From Ardenticatenaceae bacterium (GTDB taxonomy: Bacteria; Chloroflexota; Anaerolineae; Promineifilales; Promineifilaceae), in assembly GCA_020634495.1 (NCBI GenBank), contig JACKBR010000019.1:26116-90115 (forward strand): 64,000 nt of DNA. The letters run 5' to 3'. The notes beneath the pieces are model-generated. The model worked only from the letters and a program-made list of their open reading frames with translations. It was not told the DNA's origin and ran no database searches. How positions within the stretch are numbered: the stretch's first letter is position 1; each line of letters begins with the position of its first letter. Below, piece after piece: positions 37,669-46,501 of the stretch. Both the position numbers and the translations under genes were made by a program.

Positions 37669-39605
37669 CTATGCGTCTCCCATTTTTATGATCCTAAAAT
37701 GCTTTTTGAAAAAAATCGGCTCATGGTGGTGTACACCCTGACACTGATTGTCACATTTCAGCACATCGCTGCCCTCGTCGGGACACCATGAGGTAGTCCA
37801 CTTCTTTTGCCGATCCGCGCAGTTTTTCTAACCAGTTCACGTGATTCCTGCTCGATGACGCGGGATTCAAAGTTTTGCTCCCTGCACCACTCAGCATCGG
37901 GGCAGACCCAGTTCGGGATGTAGGTGCGGGGCGAGTTCCGCAGGAAATCTTGCCCTGCTTCCGGGTCGCCCACCAGCATTTTCATGAACGGTTTCCACGT
38001 TTCCGGCACGCGGTCGGTAAAGGTGACCAGGTCGTAGGGGCTAAAATAGATGTCAATGGCAGCGCGGCCCACAGCGTTCGGGGTGGCGGCTGGCCAGGGT
38101 GAGGGTCGCCGCGTAGCTGCCGTAAGAACGGCCGACCACACCGGCCCGTTTTGTGTCGATGGTTTGTCTTTTGGTAAGATTCCTCTGTCATGGCGTGGAC
38201 GGATCCAGCCGATCTGCGCGCCCCCAGTCGCGCACGACGTGCTTCATGTAGTTGAAGCCAAAAAACCCCTGCTGCCGCGCACGTTGGCACAAAGACAGCG
38301 TGCCCATTTAGCGTGTAAGATATTGGATGAAGGGCACAGAGAACTGCAAAATCCGCCGTTCCTGGCTTTTGCGGGCTGCCGTGATGTGTAAACCAGCGGG
38401 CGTGGGCCTTGTAGCCCAGTTCATCGGCGGGCAGGTACAGCCGGCAGAGATGCGCAGGCCATCGTAGCTGGTGAAGGTAATTCGCCAGGAGAGAGTGCCA
38501 TTCATCGGGCAGGCTGAGGATGCGTTCACGGCTTGGCATGCTTTTTTCGCTGAGAGTATCCTGGTTTTGCCGCTGATGGTGAGTCAGGGAGAAACGGCCG
38601 TTGAAAACGAAAGCGCATATTCGTCCCTGGTTTTGTTGTAGAATCGATTCCACCACCCCTGTCGGTTAACTTTTTCCTCACCGACTAAACATGGGTAATT
38701 TGTCATCGCTAAAGCATCTTCGTCAAACGTTTACCTCATAATCGCCAATCACAGCCATCGATGTTAAACTGAGCAAATAGCGTTGTCCTGCAAATGTTCC
38801 AGTTCTGTTAGTTCACCGACGCCCTGGATGGTGTAACCCTGAGATGGTTGCCACAGGCTGCATGTTTTGAATCAGCCAGTATGAATGCCAATCCGTAGGT
38901 GTCGCTAAAAGCGAGGTCGTGAGCGACAAAGCGAATCGTTGTGATGGAAGTAGCAGGTATCGATGTTATGGGTGGATACCAAACGCCTGGTCTGCGCTCG
39001 GCGATAGGTGTGCCGTAAAGGGTTGTGGGTGCCTCCTGGCCTAGTTGGTGGTGGAAAAGCACAATATCCCCGGCACCATACCCTTCAGCCAAAACAAATT
39101 GTGAATAATCTTTGTTGACACCGGCCGGAAATCCGCCAAATTGCGTGGCGTAAATTAAGGTTAATTCTCCGGTCGTTAAATCGGCCAGATAGGTGTGGAA
39201 GATTGATTCGGTGCGGGATTGGGAGATGAGAAATATTTTATTTAGCGCCAAATCTTCGCCACCAGCAATGATGCTGTTGCCAGCAAAGACGTCTGGGTGA
39301 AATGGTTCAGGATAGCCACCGGTGAGGGGGATAAACATTGGCTGATAATTCTCATCCCCATCCTGATCAATCATGACCAGGATTTTCTCAAGCTTGGGCA
39401 GCACCACGAAGGAGAGGCCGTCGATGAGGTGGGGATTTTGCAGGGCGATGTCTGGTGGCAGCAGGGGTTCTGGCACGCTGCCGCCGCGATCCATGACGTA
39501 GAGGCTGTTACGGCCGTTCAGATTGCTAATAAAATAAAGGCGATCACCAACAAGCTGCGGCACCAAAAAGAGCCGAGCGGACAAAAAAGATTCAATACGC
39601 TTCAT
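37669..39605 (-). pseudogene. S9-family prolyl/acylaminoacyl peptidase, frameshifted
   Basis: ATG at 39605 after AGGAG. The N-terminal beta-propeller (38808-39605) is clean: FLVPQLVGDRLYFISNLNGR, YVMDRGGSVPEPLLP and DQDGDENYQPMFIPLTGG. In the noisy part the nucleophile loop is readable as GRSYGSYAATLT near 38105-38125; AIDIYFSPYDLVTFTDRVPE, VIEQESRELV and RVYTTMSRFF complete the hydrolase domain. Stop near 37669 (KMGDA). This gene straddles the right end of the error-rich block. Confidence 0.8.
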
Positions 39606-39659
39606 GTTTTTTCTCCTAAAATTTTTAACGCAGAGGCGCGAAGGGGCAGAGAAAATTGG

Positions 39660-40505
39660 TTACTTGCGCAGCTGCATGGTAAATAAGTTGCGGGTGGGGG
39701 CAGTGTCGATGTGGGGCAGGTGGGTTTCTACCAGGTCGATGGTTTCTTCGATGAGCTGTTTGAGCTGGTTTACGGCCGTTTGCCCATCCACTTCAAATAA
39801 GGCAGGCAGACGGCTGGCCACGTTTGGTGGGGCAATTTGCATCTTGGCAACAGTGTAGTTGAGTCCCTTTATTTTGCCAGGATGATACAGTTGGTTTAGC
39901 CCACACAATACACCAAAGATGTTTTGCGCCGCGTTCAGCAGTTCTTCCTGCAAAAAGATAACTTCATTACGCTCTACGCCCATCTTTTGTAGCACCCAAT
40001 GCGGCCGAAAGCGCAAATGCTTTTTAACGAGCATCTCGCCGAGCTGTGGCGGGTAGTTGGCGAGCTGGTTTTTCCACTGCCGGGTAATCTCTGCCCCTTT
40101 GAGCGGCACGCCGGTAAGAATGCCGTCGAGCATGATTTGCTTGTTGGAATTTTCCAGATCGGGATTGGCCAGGAACGCTGTCAGCAGTTCTTCGGTTTCG
40201 CTGAGCGGGGCGTGGGCAAAGTCGTGGCGGATGCCCTCAAAATATTGGAAGAGGGCAAAGCCTTCTTCGGCATTGCCGCCGTAAAAGCCGCCGCCGGAAT
40301 CCAGCGCGGCCTGGCGATACGCTTCAAAGGCGGCCTGTCCGGGCAGCGCATCGTAATACATGATGATGTCGATGTCGGAGTTGTCATCGGCGTGCCCTTT
40401 GGCCACAGAGCCAGTGACCAAGATCGCTTTGATGTGGGGATTTTGGCGGAAAACGGCCGTATTCTGCCGGGCTATTTCCAGGAAAGTTTCGCTAACCTTA
40501 CTCAT
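39660..40505 (-). CDS. Nucleotidyltransferase-domain protein
   Basis: 281 residues. Pol-beta-type nucleotidyltransferase near the N-terminus: ILVTGSVAKGHADDNSDIDI (28-47), giving GSxxxG and two catalytic acids; the rest is a helical C-terminal domain that may bind the substrate. Its ATG overlaps the GNAT stop by 4 bases (ATGA), so the two are co-translated. Adenylylation of a small molecule or protein is possible; no close family is certain. An intact gene in clean sequence. Confidence 0.8.
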   Translation of the reverse strand: MSKVSETFLEIARQNTAVFRQNPHIKAILVTGSVAKGHADDNSDIDIIMYYDALPGQAAFEAYRQAALDSGGGFYGGNAEEGFALFQYFEGIRHDFAHAPLSETEELLTAFLANPDLENSNKQIMLDGILTGVPLKGAEITRQWKNQLANYPPQLGEMLVKKHLRFRPHWVLQKMGVERNEVIFLQEELLNAAQNIFGVLCGLNQLYHPGKIKGLNYTVAKMQIAPPNVASRLPALFEVDGQTAVNQLKQLIEETIDLVETHLPHIDTAPTRNLFTMQLRK

Positions 40506-41494
40506 TGTTTACCCAATTTTTTGGTAAAGATGACCGTTCTTTTGATCGCCTCAAACCCTAGATTTTCATAGAGCCGTAAGGCTCCCGTAGGATTTTGGGT
40601 GTCCACATCCAAACCTGCGCGTAGCAGCCCCTCCGCTAAAAATGCACGCATCGAATGAACCAAAAGCGCTGAAGCCAATCCTTGCCCACGCCAGGCGGGC
40701 AAAGTGCCAACCGCTTCAATCCAGCCCTCACCAATGCCAGTTTGCTCATTTTTGGGCGCATCCACCCAGTTAAGGCAAAAGCCAACAATTTTGTCGCCGT
40801 CCATGGCTAAATAAGTGAGATCGCCGCGAAATTGGGGTACCCCAACAAAAAACTTGCGCCAGAAATCCGTACTCATTGTGGGCAGGCCCCAATGCTGGCT
40901 AAACGCTTCATTAAAGGTGTGCATCAGGTCAGCATCTAGGTCCTTAGACCATTTGATTAGACGCAATCCGTTGGGAAGGGATTTTTCTGGGAGTGGTTGG
41001 GTCAGATCGCGGCGCATTTTGTAGCTGTAGCGGGCCGCCTCAAACTGGTGTTGTTCAAACAAAGCAATACGATCTGCCATGTAATCCTGGCAGCTTGTGC
41101 GCAGCAGACGTGGCTTGTTGTCGTTGAACTGGCTAAATTTTTGGTGGGCACGGTGTTCCATCCAGCTTAAAATGGCGCTGCCAAACCCTTGCCCGCGATG
41201 CTCAGGATGCACAAGGCCGCTGATCATGGCCAGGTGTTCATCCTCTTGGGGCAGGGTGATCATGAGGGCTAGAGCTGCCATTGTACCTTGGGGGGAAACG
41301 GCCGTTAGCGTGTCCGTCGCCACATCTTCACCCAACATGGCAAAAACCTGCTGTATTTGCTCCTGAGATGTGCCCGCTTCGGCTCTATCAACTTCCACTG
41401 CTGCGTCTGACATTTCTTGAATCCGCAGGCCGTCATCTTTTTGCAATGGCCGCCATGTGTAGTTTTGTAGATGATTGGGAATCGCAAAATTCAT
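40502..41494 (-). CDS. Tandem GNAT acetyltransferase
   Basis: 330 residues with two GNAT folds, as in mycothiol-synthase-like enzymes. Acetyl-CoA motif A is visible in each half: HPEHRGQGFGSA (about 97-108) and LPAWRGQGLASAL (about 265-277). The last segment (NPTGALRLYENLGF) is the GNAT motif B. The stop overlaps the nucleotidyltransferase start, and the gene begins 2 bases after the ArsR-type regulator stop, so all three form one operon. Substrate unknown; a small molecule or antibiotic is possible. Confidence 0.85.
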   Translation of the reverse strand: MNFAIPNHLQNYTWRPLQKDDGLRIQEMSDAAVEVDRAEAGTSQEQIQQVFAMLGEDVATDTLTAVSPQGTMAALALMITLPQEDEHLAMISGLVHPEHRGQGFGSAILSWMEHRAHQKFSQFNDNKPRLLRTSCQDYMADRIALFEQHQFEAARYSYKMRRDLTQPLPEKSLPNGLRLIKWSKDLDADLMHTFNEAFSQHWGLPTMSTDFWRKFFVGVPQFRGDLTYLAMDGDKIVGFCLNWVDAPKNEQTGIGEGWIEAVGTLPAWRGQGLASALLVHSMRAFLAEGLLRAGLDVDTQNPTGALRLYENLGFEAIKRTVIFTKKLGKQ

Positions 41495-41496
41495 AC

Positions 41497-42138
41497 TCAG
41501 TGCGCCTCCTCTTCCTCTGGCCGATAAACTGGATAAAAGGCAACAGTGATTCCATAATGCTGGGTGTCAACAGTTTCATCATTTGCCTTATTTTGCTTGC
41601 TTTGAGCTTCCATTTGCCGCAAGAGATGTTCAAACTGCTCATGGAAATTAGCAAATTGTGTTGGCGTAAGTTTTACTCCTGAATGCCAAAGAAGCCCCCG
41701 ATTATCATCATTGGCCAGTCCCATTTGTTCAGCTTTGATGCTGCGTTGGATTTCTGACCGGGTTGTGCTAAAGATGGCACTGAGCATCATGTCAATTTCT
41801 GCACTGTGAGCCGCCCCTTCGGTGAGGAGGCCATCTTGCAAACGATAATTGCGGGCTGTGACCTGGTACTTCTTTTCAATAATGCCGGAGACGATGTTTG
41901 TTTCAACAACCTGAATGAGGCCATGTTTTTCCATCAGGTTGACGTGATAATAAAGTTTGGTTGCTGCAATATTCAGCCGGTGGGCAATCTCTTTTACGGT
42001 TTTTGGGTGTTTGAGCGATTGCAAAATATCCAGGCGGGTATTGTGGGCAATGGCCTTTAACACTTCCAGATCGCCAACAATAAATTCTTCAGTTATTTCA
42101 TGTGGTGTGGGCATAAGCTTTTTACTTCGGGTGAACAT
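41497..42138 (-). CDS. ArsR-type helix-turn-helix regulator
   Basis: 213 residues from ATG 42138 (an ATG eight codons later at 42114 is possible). Winged-helix DNA-binding domain at about 20-100: DLEVLKAIAHNTRLDILQSLK, PKTVKEIAHRLNIAATKLYYHVNLMEKHGLI. The C-terminal half (helical, ending YPVYRPEEEEAH) is a likely ligand or dimer domain. First gene of the regulator-GNAT-nucleotidyltransferase operon, driven by the promoter at 42165-42193. Only about 20 bases separate the inferred start of transcription from 42138, so the leader is very short. Confidence 0.85.
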   Translation of the reverse strand: MFTRSKKLMPTPHEITEEFIVGDLEVLKAIAHNTRLDILQSLKHPKTVKEIAHRLNIAATKLYYHVNLMEKHGLIQVVETNIVSGIIEKKYQVTARNYRLQDGLLTEGAAHSAEIDMMLSAIFSTTRSEIQRSIKAEQMGLANDDNRGLLWHSGVKLTPTQFANFHEQFEHLLRQMEAQSKQNKANDETVDTQHYGITVAFYPVYRPEEEEAH

Positions 42139-42164
42139 TTGAAAATATTTAAATGATTGAGAGG

Positions 42165-42193
42165 ATTTTAATGTAGATGATCTTGGGTGTCAA
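42165..42193 (-). promoter_or_regulatory. Consensus sigma-70 promoter of the ArsR-GNAT-NT operon
   Basis: Minus strand: TTGACA (42193-42188), a 17-base spacer and TAAAAT (42170-42165). Spacing is exact and both boxes match the consensus at 6/6 and 5/6. It lies 27 bases upstream of the first start codon. Confidence 0.8.
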
Positions 42194-42320
42194 GTTGTCC
42201 GTTTGCAAAAGGTGAAAGCCAGGAAATAGAGCTAATTTCCCAGTGGTTGGGGGTGGTTTATCTGTAAGCTCCCTTGTAAGATAACACTCACATAATTTGC
42301 ACCATTAGCAGCTTACCAGA

Positions 42321-42329
42321 TGTTATAGT
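42321..42329 (+). promoter_or_regulatory. Extended -10 element before the polysaccharide cluster
   Basis: TG-T-TATAGT, with a weak TTGCAC upstream. It would give a leader of about 140 bases before the acyltransferase gene. The remaining divergent gap (42194-42476) holds no gene. Confidence 0.35.
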
Positions 42330-42476
42330 GTATTGAGAGTTAACACCGAATACCCACCACACTCTAGCAAAGTTACCGTTTTTCCTTTCATTAACGGAAC
42401 GGCACAAAACGTTAACCACCGGCCCTCTTACTTTTCTATCAATTAAGCACGCAACGAACGGTTACAAATTATCCCT

Positions 42477-43211
42477 GTGTCAAAAATACTTGGAAGTCTT
42501 CAACTTTATTTGAGCCGCCAGGCCGCGGGGCTGGGGCGCTATGTGTTAGAACAGCTGTTGTTCTTTATGGTGGGCTGGGTGCCAACAATCATTGGCATCG
42601 GCCTGCGGGGCTTTGCTTACCGCCTCATTTTGAAGATGGAGGGTATGGCAGCCATTGAAAGCAATGTCCGCCTTCGTTTTGCCAGCTACATCACCCTGAA
42701 AAATGGCGTTTATCTCGATCAGGGCAGCTATTTACACGCCTGTCCCAACGGCATTGAAATTGGTGAAGATTCGATTGTGATGCACGGGGCTGTTTTGCAT
42801 GTCTACAATTTCCGGGATTTGCCGAATGCGGGCATAAAAATTGGCCGCGATAGTTTAATTGGTGAGTACAGCATCATTCGTGGCCAGGGCGGGGTGACGG
42901 TGGGCGACCGGGTGTTCACGTCGCCATTTACTCAAATTATTGCTGTTAACCACATTTTTGATGATCCGAAACGGCCGTTCACTGATCAAGGCATTACCGC
43001 AGAAGGCATTGTCATTGAGGATGATTGCTGGTTGGGAGCCGGGGCTGTCATTACCGATGGCGTACGTGTGGGCAAAGGTTCAGTGGTAGCCGCTGGCGCT
43101 GTTGTTACCAAAGATGTGCCGCCTCACTCCGTTGTCGCTGGCGTGCCGGCCAAAGTCATTAAAACTATTGATGGGCAAACGCCTGCTCAAGAAAAAACCA
43201 TCTATTTTTAG
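42477..43211 (+). CDS. Hexapeptide-repeat (left-handed beta-helix) acyltransferase
   Basis: 244 residues, GTG start at 42477. The N-terminal 60 residues contain a hydrophobic segment ([20 protein letters not shown]), probably membrane-associated. From about 70 a left-handed parallel beta-helix follows: repeated I/V/L-G-x4 rungs such as [35 protein letters not shown] and the ending [32 protein letters not shown] with the typical cap. A likely O- or N-acetyltransferase modifying the glycan of this cluster. First gene of the plus-strand cluster. Confidence 0.88.
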   Translation: MSKILGSLQLYLSRQAAGLGRYVLEQLLFFMVGWVPTIIGIGLRGFAYRLILKMEGMAAIESNVRLRFASYITLKNGVYLDQGSYLHACPNGIEIGEDSIVMHGAVLHVYNFRDLPNAGIKIGRDSLIGEYSIIRGQGGVTVGDRVFTSPFTQIIAVNHIFDDPKRPFTDQGITAEGIVIEDDCWLGAGAVITDGVRVGKGSVVAAGAVVTKDVPPHSVVAGVPAKVIKTIDGQTPAQEKTIYF

Positions 43212-43259
43212 GCTTGGTAGAAGTCTACAGGTAGAGCTTAAGAAAACAGTCCTATAGTG

Positions 43260-43294
43260 TTGCGTATACAAATATTTTATTAAAGCATACGCAA
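43260..43294. promoter_or_regulatory. TTGCGTAT/ATACGCAA inverted repeat
   Basis: Perfect 8-bp arms at 43260-43267 and 43287-43294, 24 bases before the GT2 start, with an AT-rich 19-base loop. An operator or leader hairpin. Confidence 0.35.
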
Positions 43295-43317
43295 AAGTTA
43301 ATCGGTGCGACTAAATT

Positions 43318-44523
43318 ATGACCACACTTTCCGTTGTTATTCCGGCCTATAATGAAGAAGATGGGATCGCAGAAATTGCCCATCGCGTGTTGGCTGTTCG
43401 TGATTCCCTGCGCGAAGTTGGCGTAGATGATTTAGAGCTGCTTGTTGTAGATGACGGCTCAAAAGACAAAACCGTTGAGATCGCTGGCAACATTGATGGC
43501 GTGACGCTCATCAAGCACCCTAAAAACAAAGGGTATGGCGGGGCGCTAAAAACTGGGTTTAGCCAGGCAAGAGGGGAGCTAATTGGCTTCTTGGATGCTG
43601 ATGGCACCTATCCTCCTGAATATTTTCCCAAGCTGTGTGTGGAAGCGATGAATGGCTCAGAAATTGTGGTTGGCTCTCGCATGGCCGGGGCCGACAGCCA
43701 GATGCCGCTAACTCGCCGGGTGGGGAATTTCTTTTTTGCCAACCTTCTCAGCATTTTGGGCCGACAGCGCATTACCGACAGCGCCAGCGGTATGCGGGTT
43801 TTTCAGCGTGAAGTTCTGCAGAAAATCTACCCGCTGCCAGATGGCCTGAACCTGACGCCTGTAATGAGCACACGTGCCTTGCATGAGCAGGTGAAGATGA
43901 CGGAAATTCCAATTCCGTACAGCGAGCGGCTTGGTCGTTCTAAGTTAAGCGTGGTACACGACGGCCGTTTATTCCTTGAGTCGATGGTTTGGACAGCCAT
44001 GACGTACAACCCCGTCCGTATTTTGGGGTTGATTGGTCTGGCGGGCATCATTATTTCCGTGTTGGTTCTTACCGGTTTGGTGGTTGCCCGCATTGGGGAT
44101 ACGACAAGTTTAGGGGCCTGGGGGGTAACGGCCGTATTCACTGCCCTTATCACTTCTGTGGGTGGGATCAGCATTTTTGCCCTTGGTGTTACCTTTAACT
44201 ACATGGTCTCTATTTTCCACAAGCAGCCCATTCGCCAGGGATTATTTAGCAAGCCGATTTTTTCTACTCCCATCAACCATCATTTTGGCTGGATGGGTAT
44301 CTTAGGCGTACTTCTTGGAATTTTGCTAGGAGCAGGCAGCCTATCATTAGCAATTAATCAGGATTGGCCTATTCAGCGCGTTTGGCTGTACCTGTTAGGC
44401 AGCGCCATGGCCACACTTGTTGGTCTACAACTAATTATTTATTGGGTTTTGCTACGTGTTCTAGAAGAATTGAGCCAGCGCGAAATCTTAGCCAAACGCG
44501 ATTTGCAAGGCTATGGCTCGTAG
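43318..44523 (+). CDS. Family 2 glycosyltransferase (dolichyl-phosphate-mannose-synthase-like) with membrane tail
   Basis: 401 residues. GT2 catalytic domain: VVIPAYNEEDGIAEI (7-21), VVDDGSKDKT and the nucleotide-sugar metal motif DADG at 93-96. Around 220-400 follow four membrane helices (ILGLIGLAGIIISVLVLTGLVV and others). Probably transfers a sugar to an undecaprenyl- or dolichyl-phosphate carrier for the cluster's glycan. ATG at 43318. Sits between the acyltransferase and the radical SAM gene. Confidence 0.9.
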   Translation: MTTLSVVIPAYNEEDGIAEIAHRVLAVRDSLREVGVDDLELLVVDDGSKDKTVEIAGNIDGVTLIKHPKNKGYGGALKTGFSQARGELIGFLDADGTYPPEYFPKLCVEAMNGSEIVVGSRMAGADSQMPLTRRVGNFFFANLLSILGRQRITDSASGMRVFQREVLQKIYPLPDGLNLTPVMSTRALHEQVKMTEIPIPYSERLGRSKLSVVHDGRLFLESMVWTAMTYNPVRILGLIGLAGIIISVLVLTGLVVARIGDTTSLGAWGVTAVFTALITSVGGISIFALGVTFNYMVSIFHKQPIRQGLFSKPIFSTPINHHFGWMGILGVLLGILLGAGSLSLAINQDWPIQRVWLYLLGSAMATLVGLQLIIYWVLLRVLEELSQREILAKRDLQGYGS

Positions 44524-44616
44524 ACGTAGCCAGTAAACGTAAACCAGAAATGGTCTAAAAATAAAGACCGTTTTAGCAGCCTTAGAAATGGAAACGGGCG
44601 TACCAGGAGATATACA

Positions 44617-46305
44617 ATGAGTCAAGTTAAGCTCGAAGACGTTGATGTAAAAGAGAAGAAAAATGCGCGTAACGCTGATCCCTTGCGGGAAAACCTAGGT
44701 ACGCGCCGTGTGCCTAAGCTGCGTATGGCCAACTTCCCCGATGCCGATGAGATTGTGCATCAGGGGTTGCTGGACGAAGAACGCGGCCCTAAGGCTGTTG
44801 ACATCGTATTGGTCAATCCGCCTACCCCAGATGGTGGCTTATGGATTCGTACCCAGCATCGTGTGGGCCGCCGCACACGGGAAAATATGGTGTGGCCTCA
44901 AGTTTCTCTGGCCCAAATGGCAGCAATGTTGTACCCGCAGCACTCAGTTGCTGTTATTGATGCCAATGCGGAGCGGATGAGCTGGCCAGTGTTTGCTAAA
45001 AAGCTGGATGAGCTAAAGCCAAAATATTATCTAACTCAGGTTACAGCCCCGACGCTGGAAAATGATATGTATGGCTGTTTTTTGGCCAAGGCGCGTGGGG
45101 CGCAAACCATTGCCTTTGGCACGCATGTTACGCCAATTCCACGGGAAACAATGCGGCCGTATCCAGCCCTCGACTATATTTTGTTGGGCGAACCCGATTT
45201 AACGATTCGTGATTTGCTTGATGTGCTTGAGGGTAAAGTTGATCAGCGGCCCGACAATATCCAGAAGATGTTTGACAACCATGACCCCATGTATGAACCA
45301 GCCCTGAATGAGGATGGCTCGGTCATTATGGAGAAAATCAAGGGGCTGGTTTGGCGAAATGGGGAAGATATTGTGGTGAATTTAACACGGCCGTTTATCC
45401 CTCACCTGGATGATATGCCGCTGCCAATGCACCATCTATTGCCCTGGGATCAATATCGCATGCCCCTCATCAAAGGGCCCTTCACCTTCATCGTCACCAG
45501 CCGAGGCTGTCCCGCAGGCTGTACCTATTGCATTAAGCATGTTAGCTACCAATTTTCGGTGCGGGTTCGTTCGGCCGAAAATATTATGGAAGAGCTGTGG
45601 ATGCTCAAGAAGATGGGCCTCAATAATATTCACATGTACGCCGATCTGTTCACCGTTAACCGTGACCAGGTGATGGATCTGTGCCAACGAATGATTGATG
45701 AGAAAATCAATTTGAAGTGGACCTGCAACAGCCGGGTTGATTACGTGGATGAAGAACTGCTCACCATGATGGGTAAAGCAGGTAACTGGCTTATTTCCTG
45801 GGGTATTGAAAGCGGCAGCGAACAAATTTTGCGCCATGCCCGCAAGGGTGCCTACCCAGACAAAGCGGCTCGTTCTTTGCAGTGGGCGCGTAACGCAGGC
45901 ATCAAAAACTGGGGGTATTTCATCATTGGTTTGCCTGGCGAAACAGAAGCAACCATTCGCGAAACGATTGATTTTTCCAAGGGCTTACCTTTGGATATTG
46001 CCCTGTTCCATGTTGCCGCGCCGTATCCTGGCACACCATTCTTCTTTGAAGTGGTGAAAAATGGCTGGTTCCGTCCGGGAACACGTTGGGAGCAGGTGGA
46101 CATGGATAAGGGCACCGTGCTGGATTACGAAGGACTGTCTGCTGAGCGCCTTTTGTACTGGCAGCGGCGCGCCTTCCGCGAATGGGCTTTCCGTCCAGGC
46201 CCGATTATTACCTATCTCAAGATGGTTGCCTCCGATATTTCGACAGTAAAATCTGCTTTGAGCGTGGGGCTGCAAACCTTGAGTTGGCAAGCGAATCGTG
46301 ACTAA
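44617..46305 (+). CDS. B12-binding radical SAM protein
   Basis: 562 residues. N-terminal half (60-200) is a cobalamin-binding Rossmann fold: VDIVLVNPPTPDGGLWIRTQ, YLTQVTAPTLEND and PALDYILLGEPDLTI. The radical SAM 4Fe-4S motif is CPAGCTYC at 298-305 (Cys298, 302, 305). TIM-barrel elements include NNIHMYADLFTVN, GIESGSEQI and GYFIIGLPGETEATI. Such enzymes methylate or rearrange unactivated carbons, often in lipid or polysaccharide assembly. AGGAG precedes the ATG. Followed by a terminator. Confidence 0.9.
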   Translation: MSQVKLEDVDVKEKKNARNADPLRENLGTRRVPKLRMANFPDADEIVHQGLLDEERGPKAVDIVLVNPPTPDGGLWIRTQHRVGRRTRENMVWPQVSLAQMAAMLYPQHSVAVIDANAERMSWPVFAKKLDELKPKYYLTQVTAPTLENDMYGCFLAKARGAQTIAFGTHVTPIPRETMRPYPALDYILLGEPDLTIRDLLDVLEGKVDQRPDNIQKMFDNHDPMYEPALNEDGSVIMEKIKGLVWRNGEDIVVNLTRPFIPHLDDMPLPMHHLLPWDQYRMPLIKGPFTFIVTSRGCPAGCTYCIKHVSYQFSVRVRSAENIMEELWMLKKMGLNNIHMYADLFTVNRDQVMDLCQRMIDEKINLKWTCNSRVDYVDEELLTMMGKAGNWLISWGIESGSEQILRHARKGAYPDKAARSLQWARNAGIKNWGYFIIGLPGETEATIRETIDFSKGLPLDIALFHVAAPYPGTPFFFEVVKNGWFRPGTRWEQVDMDKGTVLDYEGLSAERLLYWQRRAFREWAFRPGPIITYLKMVASDISTVKSALSVGLQTLSWQANRD

Positions 46306-46318
46306 CCTATAAATATCA

Positions 46319-46362
46319 GATTGTGTCCTGACAATTCCTGCCAGGACACAATCTGTTTTATT
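46319..46362 (+). terminator. Rho-independent terminator after the radical SAM gene
   Basis: GATTGTGTCCTG (46319-46330) and CAGGACACAATC (46342-46353), a perfect 12-bp stem with an 11-base loop, followed by TGTTTTATT. Confidence 0.85.
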
Positions 46363-46501
46363 GCAGTATGCGTAGTATTCCTCGCAATGTTCCCAATCTG
46401 CTTTCTACGCTCTCCTGGCAGTATAATTGTTCCGCCTTTTGGCAAAAAATTTATTTTTTGCTCATTCGATCTGATGTGAGCACCAAAAATTATGGAATTC
46501 G

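Larger units (their letters stand above)
15060..38800. other. Block in which almost every gene is broken by small indels
   Basis: Left of about 15060 and right of about 38800 genes are open at full length. Between, almost every recognisable gene needs several one-base corrections to read through, in both orientations and regardless of function. Example: the biotin site near 17690 reads GATGAAATGG where GATGAAGATGG is needed. Clean islands lie at about 19480-20280 and 35430-37160. The pattern suggests low coverage or unpolished reads, so coordinates and starts inside this block are approximate. Confidence 0.8.

Noticed and set aside
15060..38800. Prophage or integrative island to explain the broken genes
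   Set aside because: The genes are ordinary metabolic, transport and regulatory families; no integrase, portal, capsid or transposase was seen and no flanking att repeats.
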